This document shows positions 48,398 through 57,019 of a stretch of DNA of 63,245 nucleotides, piece by piece. The translations under genes were made by a program, and so were the position numbers. Under the pieces are notes generated by a model that was not told the DNA's origin, made no database searches, and worked only from the letters and a program-made list of their open reading frames with translations. Numbering within the stretch: the stretch's first letter is position 1; each line of letters begins with the position of its first letter. Source of the stretch: Candidatus Polarisedimenticolaceae bacterium (lineage in GTDB: Bacteria; Acidobacteriota; Polarisedimenticolia; Polarisedimenticolales; DASRJG01). The stretch is from assembly GCA_036376135.1 (NCBI GenBank), contig DASVAW010000107.1, positions 1-63,245 of the forward strand, in the 5' to 3' direction.

Positions 48398-49738
48398 ATG
48401 AAGAAAGGCTCGGCCGATCTTCTCGCCGCAGGGTTCGGGATCACCGTCGCGATGTGGGCCGTCGCCTACGTCGGACGGCTGCCCGTCGTCGAAGCGCCGA
48501 GCTTCCTGATCGGGCTCGCCGCCCTCGCCGCGCCGGTCGCGGGGGGGTGGATCGCCGGCACCCGCGGCACGCGCGGGTGGAAGGGCGGGGCGGCCTCCGG
48601 CGCGATCGCGGGGCTGCTGAACCTCCTGGTGATCGGGAGCCTGATCTCCGGCGACACGCCGAATGCGATCCACCCGGGAGCGGCGGTGTGGGCACCGCTT
48701 TCGATCGCGGCGATGGCGCTCCTCGGGGCGCTCGGGGCGGCGGCCGGCGCGAAGCGCTTCGACCCGGCCCGTCCGGCGCCTCCCTGGACCGCGTGGTTCG
48801 CACGCGTCGCGACCGCCGCGACCTTCCTGCTGCTCGTCGCGGGCGGGGTCGTGACCTCGAACCAGGCGGGGCTCGCCGTCGTCGATTGGCCGAACAGCTT
48901 CGGCTACAACATGTTCCTGTACCCGGTCACCCGGATGACCGGAGGCATCTACTACGAGCACGCCCACCGCCTGCTCGGCTCCCTCGTCGGGCTCACGACG
49001 CTCGTCCTGGCGATCCACCTCCTGCGCACCGAGTCGCGGGCCTGGGTGAAGCGCGTCGCGATCGCGGCGTTCGCGCTCGTCGTGCTCCAGGGGATCCTCG
49101 GCGGGCTGCGGGTGACGGGGAAGTTCACCCTGTCCGACGACCCTGCGTTCACGGAGCCGAACATCTACCTCGCGGTGGCGCACGGGATCCTGGGGCAGGT
49201 CTTCTTCGCCGTCATGGCGACCCTCGCGGCGATCGTCTCCCCGACCTGGACCTCCCCGCGCGCGGCGGCGCCGCATCGGGCGGCGTCCACCGACCGGGGG
49301 CTCGGCGCCACCCTGGTCGCGCTCCTCGTCGTCCAGCTCGCCCTCGGCGCGTTGCAGCGCCACCTGGCGTGGGGGCTCTGGATCCACCTGACGTTGGCCT
49401 TCGCGGTCGCAGGGCTCGCCGTCGCCGTCGGCGTGCGCGCGTGGGGGATCCACCCCGACAAACCCGAGCTCGCCCGCGCGGGGAAGATCCTCATGGGGGT
49501 CACGGCGCTGCAGTTCGGACTCGGCTTCGGAGCGTTCGTGGTGACGGGCGGGCTGACGGGGAGCGCGATCTCCGGCGCCTGGAACGTCGTGGTGCGCACC
49601 GCGCATCACGGGACGGGGGCGATCCTTCTCGCCGCGGCCGTCGTGTGCGTGGCGTGGGGGCGGCGCCTGGTGGCGCTCCCGCTTCAGCGCCCCTTCGACA
49701 CCGCCTCGGCCAGCGAGGGGCTCTCGAGCGCCCGGTAG
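48398..49738 (+). CDS. ctaA: Heme A synthase (CtaA/COX15) with N-terminal membrane extension
   Basis: Heme A synthase oxidises heme O to the heme A needed by the caa3 oxidase encoded just before. The 446-aa protein has an N-terminal region of about 120 residues with three or four extra helices. The eight-helix CtaA core (about 130-430) follows, with Glu187-His-Ala-His190-Arg in helix I, AHGILGQ near residue 270 and RTAHHG near 397 as haem-ligating histidines. The cysteine pair of Bacillus-type loops is not evident. SD GGAGGA lies at 48389-48394. The last 55 nt overlap the converging TPR gene. Confidence 0.9.
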   Translation: MKKGSADLLAAGFGITVAMWAVAYVGRLPVVEAPSFLIGLAALAAPVAGGWIAGTRGTRGWKGGAASGAIAGLLNLLVIGSLISGDTPNAIHPGAAVWAPLSIAAMALLGALGAAAGAKRFDPARPAPPWTAWFARVATAATFLLLVAGGVVTSNQAGLAVVDWPNSFGYNMFLYPVTRMTGGIYYEHAHRLLGSLVGLTTLVLAIHLLRTESRAWVKRVAIAAFALVVLQGILGGLRVTGKFTLSDDPAFTEPNIYLAVAHGILGQVFFAVMATLAAIVSPTWTSPRAAAPHRAASTDRGLGATLVALLVVQLALGALQRHLAWGLWIHLTLAFAVAGLAVAVGVRAWGIHPDKPELARAGKILMGVTALQFGLGFGAFVVTGGLTGSAISGAWNVVVRTAHHGTGAILLAAAVVCVAWGRRLVALPLQRPFDTASASEGLSSAR

Positions 49739-50802
49739 ACCGCCGCGAGGTGCTCGCGCGCCTTTGCATCGGCGGGCTTCGCCTTGAGGTAACGGTCGAG
49801 GAGCGGAATCGCGAGCAGCTCCTGCTTCGCGCCGATCACCTTCTGGGCGAGGCTCGAGGCCGCCGCCGAGCCCGGCCCCTGCGCCGCCACCGTCGCGAAC
49901 TCCGACGCGAGCGTCAGCATCGCGGGGGGCGCCGACGCGGTGGGGGTGGCGAGCTCCTGGAACAGCTCCTTCGAGGAGGCCGGGTCGTGCCCGTACGCGG
50001 CGACCGCGGCGGCGAAGCGGTCGGATTCCTGTTTCCCCGCGGAGAAGGCGGCCTCGTAGGCCGAGCGGGCCTTGGGGTAGTCGCGGAGGATCAGCGCGGC
50101 CGTGGCGCGCATCTTGAGGATGCGCAGGTCGCGCGGGGCGACGGAGACCGCCCGGTCGAGCGCCGCGAGGGCCTCGTTCTTCCTGCCCAGGCGCGCGAGG
50201 CTCAGCCCGAGGTCGGCCCGGATCGCCCCCTCCTGGGGGAAGGCGTCGGCGACGATCGTGAGGAGCTGCACGCCCCCGGCCGGGTCGCCGCGCCGGGTCC
50301 GCTCGGCGCCGAACCGGGAGAGCTCCGACGCGAGCCCGGGCTCTCGCGGGAGCTTCGCGATCGCGTCGCGCAACGCCGCGGCCGCACGGTCGAGGCGCGC
50401 CCCGTCGGTGAGCAGGAACAGCTGCATCGACCGGAGGTCCTTGCGCGCCGGGGCGCGCTTGATTCCTTCGGCGAGGTTGAGCAGCGCCTCCTCGTAATAC
50501 GTCGCCTCGTACCCCGGGGTGATCTTGCCCGCCTCGAGCGTCTCGCGCGTGATCTTCACCTTGCCGGAGGCGAGATCGCTCGGCGTTCCCGACAACTCGA
50601 CGAGCTTCTCGACGCGACGGCCCCGGGCGGCGAGCGCCTTCGCCGCCGCGAGCCGGACCTCGACGTCGTCGGGGTGCGCGAGGACCGCCGCGCGACCCTT
50701 CACGACCGCCTCGTCGAGCTTGCCGGACTCCAGGAGCGCCTCGATCGCGGCGGGATCGGAGGCCGCCCCGGCCGTGAGGAGGAGCAGGACCGCGAAGGTC
50801 AT
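49684..50802 (-). CDS. Secreted TPR-repeat protein
   Basis: The 372-aa protein has a short signal peptide (cleavage near residue 16, AGA/ASD). The mature part is mostly helical repeats: an early pair (about 19-55) and several TPR units between 130 and 370, such as IRADLGLSLARLGRKNEALA. TPRs bind other proteins. Its ATG overlaps the stop of the PDZ gene as ATGA, so both are made together in the envelope. Confidence 0.82.
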   Translation of the reverse strand: MTFAVLLLLTAGAASDPAAIEALLESGKLDEAVVKGRAAVLAHPDDVEVRLAAAKALAARGRRVEKLVELSGTPSDLASGKVKITRETLEAGKITPGYEATYYEEALLNLAEGIKRAPARKDLRSMQLFLLTDGARLDRAAAALRDAIAKLPREPGLASELSRFGAERTRRGDPAGGVQLLTIVADAFPQEGAIRADLGLSLARLGRKNEALAALDRAVSVAPRDLRILKMRATAALILRDYPKARSAYEAAFSAGKQESDRFAAAVAAYGHDPASSKELFQELATPTASAPPAMLTLASEFATVAAQGPGSAAASSLAQKVIGAKQELLAIPLLDRYLKAKPADAKAREHLAAVYRALESPSLAEAVSKGR

Positions 50803-51473
50803 TCGTTCTCCCGGGGAGGGGCCTTGGCCACCACGATCTCGAGGGTCAGCGGGGCGCCGTCGCGGCCGACGGCGATCTCGACGGGGTTCCCGACCCCCGA
50901 CTGGGAGACGAGGCGATAGAGCTCGCCGGGACCGGCCACGGGCTCGCCGTCGATCTCGTAGATCACGTCCCCGAGCTCGAGGCCTCCCGCCTCCGCGGGT
51001 CCCCCGGGAACGAGGTCGGAGACCATGATCCCGGCCTCTTCGCGCGCGCCGAAGTGGACGCGCAGGGAAGGGGGAAGGTCGATCGTCCGGACGCCGATCC
51101 ACCCGCGGACGAGCTTCAGCGGGCCGCCTTCCGCCGGGCGCTCTCCGAGTCGGACGTCGATCTGCCGTTCGGCGCCGCGGCGAACGACGCGAAGCCCGAT
51201 CCACGAGTTCGGCGGGAGCTTCCGGATCCGCTCGATCAGCTCCGCCGGCGAGTTCACGTTCACGCCGTCGATCCCGACGATCACGTCGCGCCCGCGCAGC
51301 CCCGCCTTTTCCGCGGGGGAGTCCTCGACGATCTGCGACACGAACACGCCGGAGGTCTCGGTCGCCGCGTCTTCGACGGGGGCGAGGGAGGCGCCGAGCC
51401 ACCCCTGAGGGGAGTCGCCCGGGGCCGCCCACGCGGCCGAGCACAGGAGGAGGGTCAGCACGATTCGCAGCAT
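50799..51473 (-). CDS. Secreted protein of two PDZ domains
   Basis: The 224-aa protein has a Sec signal (cleavage near residue 16, AWA/APG). Two PDZ domains follow (about 25-110 and 120-220) with QIVEDSPAEKAGLRGRDVI and DLVPGGPAEAGGLELGDVIY. No protease domain is present, unlike HtrA. It could act as a peptide-binding adaptor with the TPR partner encoded next. The start is an ATG with weak upstream purines. Confidence 0.85.
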   Translation of the reverse strand: MLRIVLTLLLCSAAWAAPGDSPQGWLGASLAPVEDAATETSGVFVSQIVEDSPAEKAGLRGRDVIVGIDGVNVNSPAELIERIRKLPPNSWIGLRVVRRGAERQIDVRLGERPAEGGPLKLVRGWIGVRTIDLPPSLRVHFGAREEAGIMVSDLVPGGPAEAGGLELGDVIYEIDGEPVAGPGELYRLVSQSGVGNPVEIAVGRDGAPLTLEIVVAKAPPRENE

Positions 51474-51516
51474 GCCGGGAGTCTACGGCCCCTGCTTGGC
51501 CCGGGCCAGCGGCGTG

Positions 51517-51522
51517 TACAAT
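51517..51522 (+). promoter_or_regulatory. Predicted -10 box of the 51.5 kb secreted-protein gene
   Basis: TACAAT is a good -10 and lies 28 nt before the ATG. A GGGAGGG Shine-Dalgarno follows at about 51535-51541. The -35 (TTGGCC, 51496-51501) has a short 15-nt spacer. Confidence 0.45.
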
Positions 51523-51550
51523 CGGACGTCGCACGGGAGGGTTCCAGACC

Positions 51551-52084
51551 ATGAGGCTCGGATCGGGAGTGCTCGCGATCGCCCTGCTCGCCCTCGGCGC
51601 GGACGCGGCGCAGGCCGGCGTCTTCGGCAAGCGATCCGGGATCCTCGACGAGTTCAACGTGGACGTCTATCGCGGAGCCGAGACGGCGCGCGTCGCCGGC
51701 GGGCTCACCTTCGGGGACGTCTTCGACACCGGCTTCTGGTGGTTCTACGGCGGCCGCGCGGCATGGACGCAGTACCTCGACGATGCGCCGAAGGTCACCG
51801 GGTGGGCGCTCGGCGGCACGATCGGGGTCGGCTGCCGGCCGGACCGGACCGTCTCACCGGTCGCCGGGTTGAACCTCGAGAAGCCGTTCGGCACCGACGA
51901 CCGCATCTCCTACCAGACGCAGGTCTACGCGGGGGCGCGGATCCGGCTCGGCTCGGCCCCGGAGCACTTCGCCTTCACGTTCGCGATCTATCGAGCGGCG
52001 ATCCAGGGGAGCTCCGGTTTCGGCGACAAGTCCGACACCGGTCTCGCGATCCTCTACTCCGCGTCGCGGCTCGCGTCGCGCTGA
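51551..52084 (+). CDS. Secreted beta-rich protein of unknown function
   Basis: I do not recognise the family. The 177-aa protein has a Sec signal (cleavage near residue 22, AQA/GVF). The rest alternates hydrophobic and polar residues with many aromatics (FDTGFWWFYGGRAAW, YQTQVYAGARIRLG), the look of a small outer-membrane beta-barrel. It does not end in an aromatic residue, which weighs against a classical porin-type barrel. The 3' end overlaps a converging gene by 31 nt. Confidence 0.7.
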   Translation: MRLGSGVLAIALLALGADAAQAGVFGKRSGILDEFNVDVYRGAETARVAGGLTFGDVFDTGFWWFYGGRAAWTQYLDDAPKVTGWALGGTIGVGCRPDRTVSPVAGLNLEKPFGTDDRISYQTQVYAGARIRLGSAPEHFAFTFAIYRAAIQGSSGFGDKSDTGLAILYSASRLASR

Positions 52085-52401
52085 GGCGCGATCAGCAACG
52101 CCGCGCGGACCGTCCGCCCGTCATCGGTGATCGCCTCGGCGTGGGCGCTCCCGGTGCCGGCCGGGACGCGGAGGACGACCTCGAGCCGTTTCGAGGGGGC
52201 CTTCGGAACCACGCGGACCGGCTCGGCTCCCACGAAGCCGACCTTCAACTCGCGCATCGGGCGCGAGGCGTCGACCGCGAGTGTCACCTCGGTCCCCGCG
52301 GCGGCGCGGTCCGGCGTGGCGTGCAGGTGCAGCCCCTTCGACGCCCCGTGACCGAAGGCGGGGGTGACGGCGAGCGCGACGAGCAGCAAGCCTCGCTTCA
52401 T
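52054..52401 (-). CDS. Small secreted protein, unknown, after GH38 gene
   Basis: The 115-aa protein has a signal peptide (cleavage near residue 17, AFG/HGA). A short His-rich start (HGASKGLHLHATPD) leads into one beta-sandwich-like domain. Histidines at the mature N-terminus resemble exported copper-binding or CopC-like proteins, but no motif is complete. It overlaps the GH38 stop as ATGA and may help the enzyme or simply share a transcript. Confidence 0.68.
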   Translation of the reverse strand: MKRGLLLVALAVTPAFGHGASKGLHLHATPDRAAAGTEVTLAVDASRPMRELKVGFVGAEPVRVVPKAPSKRLEVVLRVPAGTGSAHAEAITDDGRTVRAALLIAPQRDASRDAE

Positions 52402-55400
52402 CGCACGAGGTAGAACCAGTTCTTCCCGTCGCCGAGCACGGGATCGGAGGCCGCCGTCGCCGGCTGCTCGTCGGCCAGGGTCGACGGGTTCGTCGTGAAC
52501 GCGGCGTTCTCCGCCCGCGTCACGGTGTAGGGGGCGCGCCCGCCGCTCCACGTGAGCGACACCGACCCGTTCCCGGGGTCCTTGCCGACCGAAAGCGTGA
52601 TCGGGGACCAGTTCGGCGCCGCACGGACGCGAACCGTCGCCGTCTCGTACGGCTGCAGCGGCACGAGGAACCCGTCGCCGTCCATCGCCAGGGGCGCGCC
52701 GGCGTCCTCGTCCTGCTCGACCCGCTCCGGGACGGACCAGGTGAACGCCTCCGAGGCGAAGCGGGCGGTTGAGGCGACGCCGGTCAGCTCGGTCATGCGG
52801 AACACGATCCCGGGGCCCGTTTCCGCATTCTTCATCGTGTACACGAGGACCCCCGGCGCGTCGACGCCCGCGAAGCTCGCGGCGGCGTCGGGGAGATTCC
52901 CCGGCCGTCGGCGCAGGAACCGCGACAGGACGGGGTTGAGCGCCTCGAACCCGAATCGGCTCGCCGCGGCCGGGTCGAACGACGGCGCCGTGGCGCGGAT
53001 GTGATGGGTGAACTTCAGGATCGGGTCGGTTCCGGGCTCGATCGTGTAGGGACCGATCGAACCGCCCTCGAACTCGTATTCGTCCGCCTTGTCCTTCATC
53101 CGCGTGAGGACGAGGGCGGTTCCCGTCGCCCACGTCGGCGGCGGCAGCGTCGAGAAACGCTCGAAGCTGTGCGCGTCCGATGCGTCGACGGCGTAGAGGA
53201 CCCCCTTCTGCGCGTCGTGGAAGGCGAGGGTGTGCTCGACGTTGTGCCAGTCGAACACCGAGGTGCGCGGGAAGCCGTCGGCGACGGGGTTCAGGAACCG
53301 GGTCGTCGTCTCGCTGCGGATCTGGAAGTTCTTGACGTCGAAGGGAAGCGAGACCGTGTACGCGCGCACGCCGGTCGCGTTGGGGACGTAAGGCATCTGC
53401 GCCTGATCCAGGGTGTTCTCGATCTCGACGCGGTCCTCGCCGCGCCGGAGGCGGTAGACCGACCGCACGTGCGGCGTGCCGGTACGCGTCACCTGGATCG
53501 AGGCGACGAGCGGGCCCGACTCGAGGACCACGGCCGACGCCGAACCCGGGACGACCGCGACGGGCGCCTGCGCCGCGTCCATCTGCTGCTTCGTCGCCGC
53601 CGCGAGCTCGTTGAAGTCGAAGGTCGACGCGCCGTCGACGAGCTCTCTCGCGCGAACCTTGTCGTAGAGGCTCGTCAGGGACCCGTCCGTCCCGTCGACC
53701 ACGACCCGGTAGAAGTCGTTCTCGAGGGTCGTCGCCGTCACCGAGAGGACCCCCGTCGGGCTCGCCGTCGGGGAGCCCGGCACCAGGTCGTGGACGCGGT
53801 ATCCGAACGCCGGCACGCCCGTCGCGGCGAAGGTGATGCTCTGCGCGGCGGCGTCCCGCTGGAAGGGGATCTCGGTCCCCGTGCCCCGCTCGACGACGCG
53901 GAAGGTCGTCGCGTAGACCTCCGGCGGCAGCACCTGGCGCACGAACCCGTCGCGCGGCCGCCCGAGGGGATTCACCGCGACGACGGCGTCTCCCGCGACC
54001 GGCAGGTCGGCGAGCGCCCGGTCGAGCCCCTGCTCGACCAGCGCGTCGGCGGTCCCCTTGGCGTCCTGCGCGTACTGGAGGTGCTGGACGTTGTTCGCGT
54101 CCATCTCCTGAGGGGTGAAGTACCCCGGCCAGCCCCCCGCACCCGAGTGCTCGTCGACCTGCAGCATCATCCGGTAGGCGAAGTCGATCGACGCCGCGGG
54201 AACCGCCCCGCCGTCGATCGTCGAACCCGCCGCGATCAGCGCCTCGGCCGCGCGCGCGTCCCGGTGCGACTCGCGCACCATCGCCTCCGTGTGCGGCGCG
54301 TTCGCGTGCGAGCCCGACCACGCCGCGCCGAAATCCCCCGAGAACGACGGGAACGCCGCGGCGCCGTGCGTGGCGAGCATGTGGTCGAGGAACTCCTCGG
54401 CGGTCGCGAGCCGGAACTTCGGGTTGTCGTAGGTCGCGTTCCACTGGTCGACGAGGTTTCGCGCGTGGAATCCCTGGTAGTGGTTGTCGAAGGCGCGCAT
54501 GAGGAGCAGGTCGGCCCAGGGGTATCCGGCCTCCTCCTGCTCGGGGAGCTTCTTCCCCATCTTCTTGTACATGACGCCGAGGTTGTCGAAGAACGAGAAC
54601 CCGTAGTCGAAGGCCTCGGCGTACGAGTCGAACGTGATCCACGAGAGAACCGAGCTCCCGTCGGGTCCCGTCCACCAGAACGGCCGGTCGCCGTGATCGG
54701 GCTGGGTGATCCTCCCGCCGAAGGGGGTGTTCATCCCGCCGACGAAGAAGTCGATCCCGGAGCGCTTCAGGATCTCGGGAACCGCGAAGCTCGTTCCCGG
54801 AACGTCGTCGGTGATCCAGGTCCGAAGCGGGATCCCGTGCGTGCGCGCGAATCGCGAGGCCCAGTAGACGTTGCGCGTGAGCTCCTCGTGCCCCGCGGTC
54901 GTCGTGTGCAGGCTGGCGTATCCGGCGGTGAGGACGATCCTCCCGGCCCGCAGCGCGTCGACCATGCGTTGCCGTTCGACGTCGGTCGAGACCTCCCACC
55001 AGCGGTCGAGGTCCCATCCCGCCTCGATCGTCCAGCGGTAGTCCGCGTCGGCGTCGAGGTTGTCGAGCACCTGGTCGAGGTGCGTCTTCTGGAACGCCGC
55101 CACGACGTCCGGCGGATCGGTGAAGCCGATGTCGAGGTGGCTGAGCTCCATGAGCCAGATCGTCCGGATCGACGAGGCGCACCCTTCCGAGCCGTCCCCC
55201 CACACGTCGAGGTCGTCCACCCACGTCTCGATCCCGCGCGGGCCGTCGGCGGTGAGCTCGTAACGGTGGACGCGATCGAGGGTGTCGTTCGCGTCGAGGA
55301 AGTCGAGATTCCACGTCGCGGGCTCGGCGGTGGCGCTCGTCCCCCAGACACGCACGCGCACGCGCGGGTGTCCGGTGCCGTCGGGCTCGATCGCGAAGCG

Positions 55401-55886
55401 GACCCACCGCTTCTGGTTCACCGGGATCGTTCCCGAGCCGGTCGCGGCGACCTGGGCGAAGACCCCCGCGGTCGTCCTCCACAACGAGACCACGCCGTTG
55501 CCGTCGATGCGCATGCGGTAGCGGCGCGCGACCGGCGCGCGCTGCTCGAGATCGAGGTCGAACAGGTACCCCGCGCCCAGCTCGGCGCGGTGCTCGAAGG
55601 CGATCGAGAAGGCGGTGGCCGGCGTGGGCTGGACGTAGTGCCGGGCCCAGTGCCGCGTCTGGTTGTTCCCGCCGGGGCCGATCCCGTCCGCGTAGAAGGC
55701 CTTGTCGACCCCGTCCACCACCTGCGTCCAGGGGGCCGGGTTCCCGAGATACCCGTTCTGCTGCTCCCAGTCGGCGTCGAGGGTCCCGTTGAAGTTCTCG
55801 GTGAAGAGCGTTCCGCTCCCCGGGGTGTAGGCGAGGGCGGGAGCCCCGCATGCCGCGAGAGCCGTGACCAGGACGAACGCGCGCAT
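52398..55886 (-). CDS. Secreted modular GH38 alpha-mannosidase
   Basis: The 1162-aa enzyme has a signal peptide (about 1-19). An N-terminal concanavalin/laminin-G-like domain (about 20-225) is likely to bind carbohydrate. The GH38 catalytic domain (about 235-520) has metal ligands His250 and Asp252 (SHLDIGFTD) and the likely nucleophile Asp361 in DDVPGTS. GH38 middle and C-terminal beta domains follow, then a short fibronectin-III-like end (about 1070-1162). GH38 removes alpha-mannose from glycans. Secretion and added domains point to polysaccharide or glycoprotein use outside the cytoplasm. It overlaps the downstream gene as ATGA. Confidence 0.88.
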   Translation of the reverse strand: MRAFVLVTALAACGAPALAYTPGSGTLFTENFNGTLDADWEQQNGYLGNPAPWTQVVDGVDKAFYADGIGPGGNNQTRHWARHYVQPTPATAFSIAFEHRAELGAGYLFDLDLEQRAPVARRYRMRIDGNGVVSLWRTTAGVFAQVAATGSGTIPVNQKRWVRFAIEPDGTGHPRVRVRVWGTSATAEPATWNLDFLDANDTLDRVHRYELTADGPRGIETWVDDLDVWGDGSEGCASSIRTIWLMELSHLDIGFTDPPDVVAAFQKTHLDQVLDNLDADADYRWTIEAGWDLDRWWEVSTDVERQRMVDALRAGRIVLTAGYASLHTTTAGHEELTRNVYWASRFARTHGIPLRTWITDDVPGTSFAVPEILKRSGIDFFVGGMNTPFGGRITQPDHGDRPFWWTGPDGSSVLSWITFDSYAEAFDYGFSFFDNLGVMYKKMGKKLPEQEEAGYPWADLLLMRAFDNHYQGFHARNLVDQWNATYDNPKFRLATAEEFLDHMLATHGAAAFPSFSGDFGAAWSGSHANAPHTEAMVRESHRDARAAEALIAAGSTIDGGAVPAASIDFAYRMMLQVDEHSGAGGWPGYFTPQEMDANNVQHLQYAQDAKGTADALVEQGLDRALADLPVAGDAVVAVNPLGRPRDGFVRQVLPPEVYATTFRVVERGTGTEIPFQRDAAAQSITFAATGVPAFGYRVHDLVPGSPTASPTGVLSVTATTLENDFYRVVVDGTDGSLTSLYDKVRARELVDGASTFDFNELAAATKQQMDAAQAPVAVVPGSASAVVLESGPLVASIQVTRTGTPHVRSVYRLRRGEDRVEIENTLDQAQMPYVPNATGVRAYTVSLPFDVKNFQIRSETTTRFLNPVADGFPRTSVFDWHNVEHTLAFHDAQKGVLYAVDASDAHSFERFSTLPPPTWATGTALVLTRMKDKADEYEFEGGSIGPYTIEPGTDPILKFTHHIRATAPSFDPAAASRFGFEALNPVLSRFLRRRPGNLPDAAASFAGVDAPGVLVYTMKNAETGPGIVFRMTELTGVASTARFASEAFTWSVPERVEQDEDAGAPLAMDGDGFLVPLQPYETATVRVRAAPNWSPITLSVGKDPGNGSVSLTWSGGRAPYTVTRAENAAFTTNPSTLADEQPATAASDPVLGDGKNWFYLVR

Positions 55887-55911
55887 TGCGGGACGATACG
55901 TCGATCGACGC

Positions 55912-56889
55912 CTAGAGCCAACCCTTCCGCTTGAAGAACAGGTAGGGGAGGACCGCCGACATCACCATCAGCCCTAGGGCGAAGGGGTAGCCGTGGACCC
56001 ACTCGAGCTCCGGCATGACCTTGAAGTTCATGCCGTAGATGCTCGCGACGAGCGTCGGGGGCAGGAAGACGACCGCGGCGACCGAGAAGATCTTGATGAT
56101 CGCGTTCTGCTCGATGTTGATCATGCCGAGCGTCGCGTCGAGCAGGAAGACGACCTTGTTCGCCTCGAACGAGGCGTGTTCGGAGAGCCACGCGAGGTCG
56201 GACTGGATCTCCTTCAGGCGGTTCTTGAGCTCCTTGCGGCCGTTGAGATCGATCGTCTGGATCGAGAACCGCAGGATCCGGCTGAGGGACAGCAGGCTCT
56301 CGCGCGCGGTCGAGGCGAGATCGTCGTTGCGGCCGAGCGAGCGCAACGCCCCCCGGAGGTCGAGCTGGCTCGGGCCGATCCGCTGCGGGTCCTCGTGGAA
56401 GATCTTCTGGGACAGGTGGTCGAGGTCGAGCGCCACCTTCTCGAGGATGTCCGCGATCCGGTCGATGAAGCTCTCGACGAGCCCGAGAAACGCGTCCTCG
56501 GGGGTCGCACAGGCCCCCGGCTGCTTGACGAGGCGCTGGGCGAACGTCGAAAGCGGCCTGGGATCGACGTAACGCAGCGTGAGCAGCGTCTTGCGCGTGA
56601 GGATGAACGTGATCACGTCGCTCGAGGGGTTCGGCGCGTCGGCGTGCGTGATCACGGTCGCCGTCATGTACGTGGCGTCCCCGTCGACGTAGAGCCGGCT
56701 CGACGGCTCGATCTCCAGCATGTCCTCGCGCGACGGCAGCTCCACGAAGAGCTGCCTGTCGACCTGGCGTCGCTCCTCGTCGGTGGGAGCGTGGAGGTCG
56801 ATCCACACCGCCCCGTCGGGGAGGAGCTGGCCGGGCTGGACCTCGAGGCGGTCCACCGCCGCGGCACGCGGGACGTACGCGTGGATCAT
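55912..56889 (-). CDS. corA: CorA-type magnesium/cobalt channel
   Basis: The 325-aa protein has a soluble N-terminal funnel domain (about 1-260) with long helices. Two C-terminal membrane helices follow; the first ends with the selectivity motif Tyr285-Gly-Met-Asn288-Phe. CorA is a homopentameric Mg2+ (or Co2+/Ni2+) channel in the inner membrane. The tail ends FFKRKGWL, typical of the family. A 32-residue membrane peptide gene stops immediately before its ATG (TAG then ATG). Confidence 0.95.
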   Translation of the reverse strand: MIHAYVPRAAAVDRLEVQPGQLLPDGAVWIDLHAPTDEERRQVDRQLFVELPSREDMLEIEPSSRLYVDGDATYMTATVITHADAPNPSSDVITFILTRKTLLTLRYVDPRPLSTFAQRLVKQPGACATPEDAFLGLVESFIDRIADILEKVALDLDHLSQKIFHEDPQRIGPSQLDLRGALRSLGRNDDLASTARESLLSLSRILRFSIQTIDLNGRKELKNRLKEIQSDLAWLSEHASFEANKVVFLLDATLGMINIEQNAIIKIFSVAAVVFLPPTLVASIYGMNFKVMPELEWVHGYPFALGLMVMSAVLPYLFFKRKGWL

Positions 56890-56988
56890 CTAGATGAGGG
56901 CGGCGACCGAGGCGGCGACGACGCCGGCGAGGGTGCGGCTCAGCGGGTCGTTCCAGACGAAGCGGGCACGTTCCACGACGAATCGCAT
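56890..56988 (-). CDS. Small membrane peptide (32 aa) directly upstream of corA
   Basis: A 33-codon frame begins with ATG after a clear GGAGGA Shine-Dalgarno, 4 nt upstream. It encodes MRFVVERARFVWNDP, followed by a short hydrophobic helix ending AASVAALI. The stop TAG abuts the corA ATG with no gap. The first half is amphipathic and basic, the second membrane-spanning. Position and ribosome site suggest a real peptide, perhaps regulating or stabilising CorA. It could instead serve only as a coupling frame. Confidence 0.6.
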   Translation of the reverse strand: MRFVVERARFVWNDPLSRTLAGVVAASVAALI

Positions 56989-57019
56989 GGGGTCCTCCGG
57001 ATGGTCGGCGAGCCGGATT

